Shown: positions 25,970 through 34,583 of the stretch, piece after piece | How the letters are laid out: every line of letters begins with the position of its first letter | How positions within the stretch are numbered: the first letter of the stretch is position 1 | Assembly: GCA_965220935.1 (NCBI GenBank) | Contig: OZ244857.1 | Span: forward strand, 1,426,001 to 1,490,000 | Direction: 5' to 3' | Source of the DNA: Bin80 sp965220935 | Lineage (GTDB): Bacteria > Bacteroidota > Rhodothermia > Rhodothermales > Bin80 | DNA: 64,000 nucleotides | The notes under the pieces: model-generated | The model's database searches: none | The model's input: the letters and a program-made list of their open reading frames with translations, nothing else | What the model was told of the DNA's origin: nothing | Position numbers and translations under genes: made by a program

Positions 25970-27517
25970 ATGCCTATCAGTGGATCTTTCCCAAATCTTA
26001 CAGTAACAAATTTCGGCCCTCTGAAGAATGCTGAAATTGAATTGCGGCCCTTAACGGTGTTTGTTGGCCCAAGTAATACGGGGAAGTCTTATCTATCAAT
26101 CTTAATCTATGCACTGCACAGCTATTTTAGTAGTTACAAATCAGACACTTATTTGAATCACGATGAAGAAATCAATTCACTAATTAATTCGCTGACTTCC
26201 AATGATTCTTCTCCGTTCAGCAATCCTTTCTGGAAAATAAACTACTTCTTCAATGCGTTGCGATCAAACCCTTTGAATGCCCCTTCTGATGTTGTAATAC
26301 CAGATCCAGTGACAGATATAGTTAAGGAGATGTATCATAAGTATCTCGGATTAGATCTACATGATGAGATATCAAGATGCTTTGGTGTTGAAATTAAAGA
26401 TCTGATTAGAAAAAATACACAAAGTAATTCTACCATTGAATTTCAAACAGCACCTAAGAATCATGATGGATTTATTAATTACAAATTAACTATTGAATCA
26501 GAGAAAACGTATTTTGAAACAACGGTATCAGAACATATGCCTCTAAAACTTCTATCCCAATCAGCCGACTTAACACTGGATAGGTCAGGATTATTAACAA
26601 GGTTGGTTCTTGAAGATATTTTTGCACCTAAAAATAGCACTCTGAACAAAGATCATATCACATTTCTCCTACAAAATATTGCGCGTTATCTTGCGGTAGA
26701 TCTCTGTGAGCCATTTAGCCAATCCGCTCATTACCTTCCGTCTGCCAGAACTGGCATTATGCATGCGCACACATCTATCGTTAGTTCAATCGTAAGCAAC
26801 TCTGCAAAAACTGGAATTCGGCAGAGAAAAGAGATGACTCCACTTTCAGGAATCTTGGTGGATTTTTTAGAAAAATTGGTCTATTTTGGTAGTACCATTC
26901 CCAGCAACAATGGAGATCTAAGCCATCAAGATGAAATTGCTAACATTATTGAAGAGATTGAAGGAGCAATATTAAGTGGCACCATCTTAACTGAATCTTC
27001 CGATATAGTCAATTACCCCCAGTTTAGATACAGGCCATCAGGATGGGATTCATCAATAGCGTTGGCGAATGCCTCTTCAATGATTTCAGAATTAGCGCCG
27101 ATATTGCTATACCTGCGTCATCAAGTAAATCCTGGTAATATTCTTATCATTGAGGAACCAGAATCAGGTATGCATCCATCCATGCAAGTGCGCTTTACCC
27201 GCCAACTTGTGGCCATGGTCAATGCAGGCATTCGAATAATTATTACGACTCATAGTGAATGGATCATGGAGGAACTTGCCAACTTAGTGAAGTTATCGTC
27301 CTTATCAGAATCTGACCGCATGACTATTGATGCTGGAGATGCTGCTATTAACTCTGAACTAGTTGGAGCATGGTTATTTCATAACGAAACAGAGTCCAAT
27401 ATTCCAACTGTATCAAGAATTGACCTTGATGAGTCTGGTTTATACCCTACAGGTTTTGACGATGTAGCAAGAGTCTTATACAGTAACTGGTCTCTAATCT
27501 CACGGCTACAAAATTAG
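25970..27517 (+). CDS. ABC-type AAA ATPase of a two-gene putative defence system
   Basis: This 515-residue protein resembles the OLD/SMC-like AAA_15/AAA_21 ATPases found in phage-defence systems. Walker A is GPSNTGKS (33-40), inside LRPLTVFVGPSNTGKS. A signature-like ASSMISELAPI precedes Walker B ILIIEEPESGMHPS (about 391-404), followed by the switch IIITTHSEWIMEEL. Between the two halves lies a family-specific segment HYLPSARTGIMHAHTSIVSS. The nuclease-like gene follows after six bases. A broken copy of the same pair at 44581-46595 keeps the same order and spacing. By analogy with ATPase-nuclease pairs such as Septu, Gabija or PARIS, the ATPase may sense infection and control the partner; this is inference. 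Confidence 0.88.
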   Translation: MPISGSFPNLTVTNFGPLKNAEIELRPLTVFVGPSNTGKSYLSILIYALHSYFSSYKSDTYLNHDEEINSLINSLTSNDSSPFSNPFWKINYFFNALRSNPLNAPSDVVIPDPVTDIVKEMYHKYLGLDLHDEISRCFGVEIKDLIRKNTQSNSTIEFQTAPKNHDGFINYKLTIESEKTYFETTVSEHMPLKLLSQSADLTLDRSGLLTRLVLEDIFAPKNSTLNKDHITFLLQNIARYLAVDLCEPFSQSAHYLPSARTGIMHAHTSIVSSIVSNSAKTGIRQRKEMTPLSGILVDFLEKLVYFGSTIPSNNGDLSHQDEIANIIEEIEGAILSGTILTESSDIVNYPQFRYRPSGWDSSIALANASSMISELAPILLYLRHQVNPGNILIIEEPESGMHPSMQVRFTRQLVAMVNAGIRIIITTHSEWIMEELANLVKLSSLSESDRMTIDAGDAAINSELVGAWLFHNETESNIPTVSRIDLDESGLYPTGFDDVARVLYSNWSLISRLQN

Positions 27518-27523
27518 CAATCT

Positions 27524-27997
27524 ATGATCTCAATTGTTCAACTTATTAAACATAACGCTACACCTAAATCTGTTCATCAATCAAAACTAAAAAAAGCTGG
27601 CTGCCAGTTGGGCAAGCGAAATCTTCCGAATCCAAACGTGATTATTGACTTGGATAAAATTAATAATACAGGTGATGAAAAGTGTGCTGATTTTTTGTTC
27701 GCATCTGATCAATGTGGCGGTTGGATTGTTGCCATAGAAATGAAAAAAGGGTCGCCCGACGTAAGCAAGTGTGTCAAACAACTTCAGGGTGCCGCTAAAA
27801 TTGCCGAATCTTGGATTTCACACGGTGATATTAAAAATTTCTATGCAATAATCGCCTCGGGTAATATGCCTGCATATGGTTTGAGAGAATTAAGAAAACA
27901 ATCACGTAAAGTACGTTTTCACAACGAGAAGTACCCAATTACTCACATCAGGTGTGGTACAGAGCTAAGTAATGCATTTCACGGAAAGTATACATAA
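27524..27997 (+). CDS. Small PD-(D/E)XK-like nuclease candidate paired with the ATPase
   Basis: This 157-residue protein is not a family I can name. Comparison with its broken paralogue at 44581-45044 leaves a short conserved core: VIIDLD, ADFL, GGWI, then E-x-K (IEMKKG), PDV, KQLQ and AE-W, and near the end VRF-N--YPI and CG--L. Asp56, Glu72 and Lys74 followed by Gln86 match the D...ExK...Q pattern of PD-(D/E)XK nucleases, including strand-flanking hydrophobics. The gene starts six bases after the ATPase stop, so co-expression is likely. A nuclease effector is the best hypothesis; a DNA-binding protein without activity is possible. Confidence 0.7.
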   Translation: MISIVQLIKHNATPKSVHQSKLKKAGCQLGKRNLPNPNVIIDLDKINNTGDEKCADFLFASDQCGGWIVAIEMKKGSPDVSKCVKQLQGAAKIAESWISHGDIKNFYAIIASGNMPAYGLRELRKQSRKVRFHNEKYPITHIRCGTELSNAFHGKYT

Positions 27998-28261
27998 GTA
28001 TTGGCACAGAGAGAGTCCTCAAAATGGATTTCATAATTCGTTTAATTTTATTCTGAGGACAAATCTGGAAAGACTAATGAACATTGAATCCATTTTCATC
28101 TCATTAAATAATAATTGATAGACACCAATTCCCACTAAGTCCATAAAGTAGGGAGTTAGGGGCTTGTTGGAAATTTCTGCTGAATTCGCAAACGTTGTAC
28201 ACAATTATTAAGGAAATCGGAATTCAAACTGTACTTTGTTTCAGGCTGTGAGTCTTAATTG

Positions 28262-31200
28262 TTAGATAAACCATGGAGTTTTTTCAAGAACAGAATGAAT
28301 CTTGAATGGTTCTGATTGGCGTAAAAAGGCTGCCGTCAAATAAGCAATATCACCTGCATACTTCAAAGTGATCGGCTCTCCGCAAAAAGAATCCGTTGAC
28401 GCCCAATTCAGCTTAGTAAGGTTTAATATCTGAAGTGCAAGAGTGCGGAGGTCAGGCGCCTGCTCAGCCGATCCATCAGGCCTATCAGTCCACATTGAAA
28501 TTTCCAATGGCCTTGGCGTTCCAAGAGATAGCCGAAACGTGTTGTAACCGGTTGTTGATAGGTAGATTTGATTCATAGTTGACTCAACATAGCTTCCACG
28601 TCGTAGACTGCCGTCGGTTTCTGCACGATGATCATAGAACCGTACGTTGTGATGAGAATTGACAGATACGAAAGTAAATGTTGCTCTTGGGATAATCTTT
28701 CGTGCAGATTTTGTAATTAACCCTCGGTCAGATCGCGACATTTTGGCAGAGTAGTGAAACGAAACTTGATCTATAGAACTTTTTATTTTTTTCAATTTTT
28801 TTAGCGTCTCTTCAACCAGTTGAGCCAAATTTTGCTGCCGTTGTTCATAGTCAAAATAAGATGAGTTACCAGAATAGAATTCCCATTTGCCATAGCTATT
28901 AAAGACATTAGCAAACCCCATGATTCTCCGACCATCACTTGACTGAGTGTATGAGAGTCCGATGAAAAAATCTGCATCAGGAATTGAATTTGGAAGTACC
29001 CATGGCCTCACTCCACATTTTGCTACGATGTTGAGTGCTAAATTCAAGTCCTTCCAATCTGGATTGTCAAGTGTAGGAGTATTAACCATCTGGCAAGGAA
29101 TGCCTCTTTCAAATAGGAGTCTCTTGATCTTATAGTATGGAGAAGTATGATCATCTCTAGCATAACCCTGCTCTGGTGTATGAATCAGAAAAATACGTCT
29201 CAGGTCTGGATCCCCCTCCCAATTGTGATTATCGCCTAAGACCCCTCTCACCTCTGTTTCTGCTTCTTCTAAGTTATCAATTTCTATAATTGATTCGCAT
29301 GACAACTTTGTTGAGAATGTACGCTCAGCCCCTTTATATTTGAATTGACCAATATGAAGGCGCTGGATTAACTCATTCATCTTGTTGGACATTGACTTGA
29401 TGCATACTGGAATGATCTGTAGTCCATGCCCTGTGGTATCATAGGCCCCGTATTCCATGATACCATGCCGAATATCAGCAGATAAATGATTTCCCCTGAA
29501 CCTAACTTTAGGCTCAGGTAAGCGATGTACTAAGACGCTGCCGGGAGCGTATTTTCCATGTTCTACAAGCCGCAGGAACTCTCTGGAAATATCTACATGG
29601 GCGTCTCCCAGCTGAATTGGAAATATTTGATCTGCGAGATAATCAATTAAATTCTTTACCTTCTCAACTCTATCTCTTGATGAGCCTTGCTTTGATGCAA
29701 GACTGTATTTTTTAATAGATTGATGAAGGTCAAACGAAATATCTGCTTTCTGAAGAGAGATTTTCAACATTTCCAGCGAGCAGTATGGAATGACTCTATC
29801 TAATGCGACATTCTTCTCAGATTCCGTATCGTAAAAGAAAATCAAGGCAGACTCAGAATTAAAGCTCAGAATTTTTCCATCTCTCCAACTTCCCTCCTGT
29901 GCGATGCACAGACGATTGATCAGTTTCTCCTCATTAAAATTGTTAATTATTGTATCAAGTCTCTGAATATTGACTACCTGACATTTGTAGTCTATACATA
30001 AATAATAATATTCATGAAATTGTCGAATCTGAAATTCGTAAGCAGGGTAAAGCCTTAATATTTTTCCAACATTAAAAGGGGTCTCAAGTGCATCACCTCT
30101 CCTGTGTGCTGTAATTCGACTAAAACTGAATTTATCAATAAACCAATCATTACCTCTAAGAGCGTCCCTGAGCGTTCCTAATAATTCTCTGTAATAATCT
30201 TCAATCACTTGATGTGAAATTGGATTGTCTCCATTTCGGACGCTTAATGGAAAAAGGTTTGCAAACTCTGTTGATTTGACCTGTGTTGCAGCATGAATTG
30301 CTGCCTCACGTTGGACAGAATTGTTTTCAAATTTCAGGAGTGTTTCATTGTGCTCTGACTGATACATAGGGGGCGGCAGGCTGAGCGCTGTCATCGCCGT
30401 GAGCATTTGTTTAGTCCCTTCGCTTAATGATCTAATAAACGCAGCTCCGTCGGGATCTTTCATGGTTTTTAGCCACTCAACCAGTTTAGGATTTTGTGGG
30501 GTTGAATCAAGAACTGTATCCGCAAGTGAAAATCGACTTGGCAAATCTTGATTACGTTGAATTATGATACCTGGATTTTTCACAATAAATGCATCCAGAT
30601 ATGCTTCGCATTCTATGGGAATTCCAGTTCTATAGTCCCGATGAGCAACTGAATTGACAATTGCTTCATCAACAGCAGTTGAAGGGAATTCTGGCTCCTC
30701 TATAAAGCCCCCGTGATCTTTTCTTTTTTGATAGCGCTTAAAGAATGCTGATTCTCTAAAGAATAAACGAGCAGTTCGGATCTGTTTTGTTAGTGATCCT
30801 TTAAATTCACGCTCAAAGGTTGGTAATCCCCTTCCCTGATAGTCATTTGAAGAAACTTCAAAGCGAAGTAAGCGAATATAGGATGCAGCAAAGAATCTCT
30901 GCGGATATAGTCCAAAAAATAGAAGTCCAGCACTGGTAAACCATGGTTTCCCATCTCGCCACATAATGGCTCCTACCTCCTTAAGTAAACGCTGATCGTC
31001 AAATTCTTGAGGAAACATAGGCAAATGTGATCTGCGAAATTCTCTAAGAACTTCAAAGTCTATATCCTCTGAATCAAATTCGCAGCACAGAGTATTTTCA
31101 AAATCCGATAGCCCTTTTCTATGTTTAAGATCATCTCTCCTATCGTGTGTAAGAAAACTGTTCTGAGGTCCTGTTCTAATCCACGCCTCAGGATTTTGTC

Positions 31201-31636
31201 CTGGGGTTTCACAAATAGCCATCTGTGCATGAGGAACGAAAATCAGTAGGATCGTTTTCTCATTGCCATTGCTATCAGAACAATTAAATTCACTCGCCTG
31301 TGCTGCTTGAGAGTTCAGCAATGTGTCAAATTGAGTTAAACTGTTTTTCTGTGTCTCGGAAAGGTGATCAATACCTAATACAGTTCCGTTCGAGGCGACT
31401 CCTAAAACAAGTAACCCACCTTCAACATTGGCGTTGGCAAAAGCTGAAATCGTCTCTTTAAGTTTATCACGGAATTTGTCTAAATTATTTTTTGTAAGCG
31501 CAGTATGCCCCTGACCAACCTGTTTCCGATCAAAATGCTGCCCCTCAAAGCTGTCATCAGAGTCTACAGTGATAAATTCAATATAGGCAGAGGGATTCTC
31601 AAATACATCTCTCGGTTTTGGCCTCACATTTTTCAT
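28262..31636 (-). CDS. AlbA_2/HATPase_c_4-Argonaute fusion protein with inactive PIWI
   Basis: This is 1124 residues with two complete halves. Residues about 27-165 form a Schlafen AlbA_2 domain (EGQHFDRKQ, ETISAFANANVEGGLLVLGV, NGTVLGID). About 215-360 match the partner region of RecG/HATPase_c_4-type AlbA_2 proteins (SAGLLFFGLYPQRFF, STAVDEAIVNSVAHRDY). From about 480 an Argonaute begins. Its N/PAZ-like part has FQIRQFHEYYYLCIDYKCQV, and its MID has YYKIKRLLFERGIPCQMV with Gln849 and Lys873, the usual guide 5'-phosphate ligands. PIWI has KCGVRPWVLPNS, DADFFIGLSYTQ, MGFANVFNSYGKWEFY, LTKLNWAS and PITLKYAGDIAYLTAAF. Ser895 replaces the first catalytic Asp, so slicing is unlikely (long-B type). 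I infer a guide-dependent sensor coupled to an AlbA_2 effector. It is a single gene on the strand opposite the ATPase pair. Confidence 0.85.
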   Translation of the reverse strand: MKNVRPKPRDVFENPSAYIEFITVDSDDSFEGQHFDRKQVGQGHTALTKNNLDKFRDKLKETISAFANANVEGGLLVLGVASNGTVLGIDHLSETQKNSLTQFDTLLNSQAAQASEFNCSDSNGNEKTILLIFVPHAQMAICETPGQNPEAWIRTGPQNSFLTHDRRDDLKHRKGLSDFENTLCCEFDSEDIDFEVLREFRRSHLPMFPQEFDDQRLLKEVGAIMWRDGKPWFTSAGLLFFGLYPQRFFAASYIRLLRFEVSSNDYQGRGLPTFEREFKGSLTKQIRTARLFFRESAFFKRYQKRKDHGGFIEEPEFPSTAVDEAIVNSVAHRDYRTGIPIECEAYLDAFIVKNPGIIIQRNQDLPSRFSLADTVLDSTPQNPKLVEWLKTMKDPDGAAFIRSLSEGTKQMLTAMTALSLPPPMYQSEHNETLLKFENNSVQREAAIHAATQVKSTEFANLFPLSVRNGDNPISHQVIEDYYRELLGTLRDALRGNDWFIDKFSFSRITAHRRGDALETPFNVGKILRLYPAYEFQIRQFHEYYYLCIDYKCQVVNIQRLDTIINNFNEEKLINRLCIAQEGSWRDGKILSFNSESALIFFYDTESEKNVALDRVIPYCSLEMLKISLQKADISFDLHQSIKKYSLASKQGSSRDRVEKVKNLIDYLADQIFPIQLGDAHVDISREFLRLVEHGKYAPGSVLVHRLPEPKVRFRGNHLSADIRHGIMEYGAYDTTGHGLQIIPVCIKSMSNKMNELIQRLHIGQFKYKGAERTFSTKLSCESIIEIDNLEEAETEVRGVLGDNHNWEGDPDLRRIFLIHTPEQGYARDDHTSPYYKIKRLLFERGIPCQMVNTPTLDNPDWKDLNLALNIVAKCGVRPWVLPNSIPDADFFIGLSYTQSSDGRRIMGFANVFNSYGKWEFYSGNSSYFDYEQRQQNLAQLVEETLKKLKKIKSSIDQVSFHYSAKMSRSDRGLITKSARKIIPRATFTFVSVNSHHNVRFYDHRAETDGSLRRGSYVESTMNQIYLSTTGYNTFRLSLGTPRPLEISMWTDRPDGSAEQAPDLRTLALQILNLTKLNWASTDSFCGEPITLKYAGDIAYLTAAFLRQSEPFKIHSVLEKTPWFI

Positions 31637-32672
31637 GGTATTATTGATTCGCTACATTCAGATTTTAATCTCAACCATAAGCAAAGGTCAGAGAACTGTT
31701 GATGAGCCTTAATTTCCCAAATGCTGATCAATGAATTGAAATCCTTAAGTAAAATTGGATCAACCGATATTAATCGTCTATAAATTCACTCAGGTGGAAG
31801 TAATTGTTTTTCTTAGCATTAACAATTTCTAAATCAAATGCACGAACTTTGGCAGTTTTATCATGCCCGTCCATAAATAGGAAAATATCTTTGAGGCTCC
31901 TATTCTATATGACATTTATCGCCGATCATTTCGCTTGAAGATATACGGAGATGTGTGAATTCAAGGTAACAACAACAGTGTGTATACTGAAAACTCCCAT
32001 TTTTAGAGACTTTAACGCGTGATCTAGAAAATGACCGCAAAATCTTCGCAACAAAGTCAAAGTTTAATTTAAATCTATAAACCCATACAGAATAGACAAT
32101 TCAGCGCTGTTAGGTGCTTTTCTGGACGGGCACTATCTAAGGTTTAATCGTCATTATTAGCCAAAAGAATTCTAGATTCTCTCCAAAAATTCTTCATGCC
32201 ATCATTCGTAAATTCTCGCGTTTTTTAAGATATCAAACAAATATCGGTAATGATGAATTTGGGAGATAGCATCCAGACTACAATTGTTTCCCAAAACTTT
32301 GAGTCACAGAATCATTAGCAATTCAGTGTTTCATCTGACACAGAAGTGATCATCTAAATCACTTGCGGGAATAGATCATCTCAACATGGAGGGCTTTCCA
32401 GTGTCATTGTTGCAAATTAAAACTGAGATTTTCTTGTCAACAAAACTCTGGACTTATTTGCGGAATTTCTTGTAAATGTTTTAACCAATGGACCCATTGG
32501 GGATTCTTACGGAATAGAGAGAATGATTCAGAGTAAATCTCAAATGATATCTGTCCATTTTTGAAATGATTCATGATGTTTTTTTTTCATGAATCAATGA
32601 GGATAGTCCACCATGTCAATTATAGATAGAGCATGCGGAAGGTTTCCGTCCCTTCCGCATGCTCCAGAGAGG
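31637..32672. other. Long non-coding stretch upstream of the Argonaute fusion, with a small ORF remnant
   Basis: This is 1036 AT-rich bases. It must contain the promoter of the Argonaute fusion. On the minus strand at 31770-31874 a 34-codon frame reads from MDGHDKTAKVRAFDLEIV to SEFIDD and stop. Its composition is protein-like, and its frame is open a few codons further upstream, so it may be the tail of a lost gene. Around 32118-32137 a sequence containing ATAGTGCCCGTCC (minus strand) resembles an insertion-sequence end. No other gene is visible. Confidence 0.4.
32629..32664 (-). terminator. Hairpin after the second FG-GAP gene
   Basis: A perfect 14-base stem GAGCATGCGGAAGG (32629-32642) with CCTTCCGCATGCTC (32651-32664) encloses an 8-base loop, nine bases downstream of the FG-GAP paralogue 2 stop. 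There is no long T run, but it sits in the same place as the hairpin after paralogue 1, with unrelated sequence. It is probably a terminator. Confidence 0.7.
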
Positions 32673-34583
32673 TCACTTGATAAGAACCATCCGCTTCGCA
32701 TGCCGGAATTGTCCCCACTCTAATGTGTAGATGTACTGACCACTTGCGACCTGTGCGCCGGCATCTGAAAGACTATTCCATGTTACCGAATGCGTCCCCT
32801 GTGAGTAGAACTCATCATTAATAAGGGTTCGTACCAGCCGACCACTCATATCATAAACTCTTACACTCACTCGCTTATCCAGTGGTATGGTGAATGAAAA
32901 ACTGGTTGAAGGATTAAATGGATTTGGATAGTTGAAATGCAACTCAAAATCCGTGGGAATAATCACTCTATCATCGGTAATGCTGGTGGAAATTCCATCA
33001 CTGGACAGAACCTTCATGAAGACTCTACTGGGATTAGGAGTTGCCGACACATTGGTTCTGACAAACATGGAATCCGTTGCACTGTAAACCTCATTGTATA
33101 CATAGATGCTGTCAGGAACCCCCGAAATCGACATGGCTACTTCGGCATGCCCGTCATTATCTACATCTCCAAGAAATGCAAATTTGGTGGCACGTATGCC
33201 TAATGAACCGAGCTCATCATCATTATAGGTTGATGTCATGTAGGTCGTTTTTACACCGGCACTGTCACGATTCACCGTATCAAAAATCGTACTCATGGGC
33301 ATGGGAAACTCAATCTCTTCAACTTGATAACTATCCGAATCCTCTACATCACCACTCCCATTATAATGGAGTATTCTAACCAATTTGGGGGTAGAACCAG
33401 CTGCAAAGTTCTGGGGAGTGTAAGGATCTCCCGTACCTATCAACTCTATTTTTCCATCTTGATCAATATCTCCGGCGGTAAGCCCCCAAGGTGACACCTT
33501 TTCTTGAATTGTCGCATATACAACATTATCATCGAGTATTTTTAATGGATCCTCTCCTTGTTCATGGTTGAGAATTGTAAGATCAGCCGTGAAATTTGAG
33601 GGGCAAAAAACCTCATGATCACCATTATTATCAATGTCAACGACAACACATCCAAAGAATGCGTTGTCATCATCGTTATTATCTGGGGGTACTGCCCAAT
33701 ATTGGGCATTTTCCCTTGCGGAATCACTATATGAATCAGGCCCATCAACACCTATAATGTACAAATTCATATAATTCCAGCTTGATAACACAATTTCATA
33801 ACTCCCATCTCCGTCAAGATCCGCAGGAACAATTCCGTATGGACTCCCCCCACCACGGTCAACCTCATCAACCGAGTCCGCTCTGGCTGTCCATCGTTTC
33901 TCCAAATTAAAGGAAGCCAGTGATGTTCCTAAATCGGAAGCTGTCACCACATACCAGCTATCATAGATGTTGTTAGCACCATTGTTGCCAAATAACAATT
34001 CCGAAATGTCATCACCGTCAACATCAGCAACGGTGATTTGCTCCGTCCAAAATCGAGATGGCAAATCACCATCAAAATCCCAAAAGTTGGGCAGATCACT
34101 GAATGTATTGTCTCCAGTGGCTTCTACAACAACAAGGCCAGGACTTGGAACTGCAGATTTAATCGGGCTATCTTCGGGAATGTTGAGCCCCGTAAAAACA
34201 TAAAATTCACCCATGCCATCATCATCCAAATCTCCAAACCCAACGCCACGGGCATTATTGGTAGCACCAGATTCTGGATTCAAGGTTGGAGAAGAATAGA
34301 TAAGTTCCCACATATCTGCGCCAGCGGTTTCAAGAATATGAACTCGACCGCCTCCAGAATAATCGGTAAGAATGACTTCAACTTTGCCATCGCCATCTAA
34401 GTCTGCAGGACCTGCAATGCTTGGGGCACCTGCCTGAAAGCCTGGCGCGTAAGCGGGTATATCTTCGATATCAAACCCCTCAGTAGTACTGGGGCTCCAT
34501 TCAAAGACAACTTTTTGGGCTACGACAGGCCCTGCGACCAATAGAAGAATAGGTATAGAAAAATAGTAGAATATGTTTTTCAT
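32673..34583 (-). CDS. Secreted FG-GAP/VCBS repeat protein with T9SS tail (paralogue 2)
   Basis: This is 636 residues, clearly homologous along its length to the protein at 22854-24785. It has a signal peptide (YYFSIPILLLVAGPVVAQ) and FG-GAP repeats (ADLDGDGKVEVILTDY, GDLDDDGMGEFYVF, ADVDGDDISELLFG, ADLDGDGSYEIVLSSW, VDIDNNGDHEVFCP, GDIDQDGKIELIG). The sorting domain (NYPNPFNPSTSFSFTIPLDK, VYDMSGRLVRTLI, ASGQYIYTLEWGQF) is almost identical to the paralogue. Long exact blocks such as LLFGNNGANNIYDSWY are shared, so the pair arose by duplication. The two lie in the same orientation on either side of the ATPase/nuclease/Argonaute genes. Function unknown. Confidence 0.9.
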   Translation of the reverse strand: MKNIFYYFSIPILLLVAGPVVAQKVVFEWSPSTTEGFDIEDIPAYAPGFQAGAPSIAGPADLDGDGKVEVILTDYSGGGRVHILETAGADMWELIYSSPTLNPESGATNNARGVGFGDLDDDGMGEFYVFTGLNIPEDSPIKSAVPSPGLVVVEATGDNTFSDLPNFWDFDGDLPSRFWTEQITVADVDGDDISELLFGNNGANNIYDSWYVVTASDLGTSLASFNLEKRWTARADSVDEVDRGGGSPYGIVPADLDGDGSYEIVLSSWNYMNLYIIGVDGPDSYSDSARENAQYWAVPPDNNDDDNAFFGCVVVDIDNNGDHEVFCPSNFTADLTILNHEQGEDPLKILDDNVVYATIQEKVSPWGLTAGDIDQDGKIELIGTGDPYTPQNFAAGSTPKLVRILHYNGSGDVEDSDSYQVEEIEFPMPMSTIFDTVNRDSAGVKTTYMTSTYNDDELGSLGIRATKFAFLGDVDNDGHAEVAMSISGVPDSIYVYNEVYSATDSMFVRTNVSATPNPSRVFMKVLSSDGISTSITDDRVIIPTDFELHFNYPNPFNPSTSFSFTIPLDKRVSVRVYDMSGRLVRTLINDEFYSQGTHSVTWNSLSDAGAQVASGQYIYTLEWGQFRHAKRMVLIK

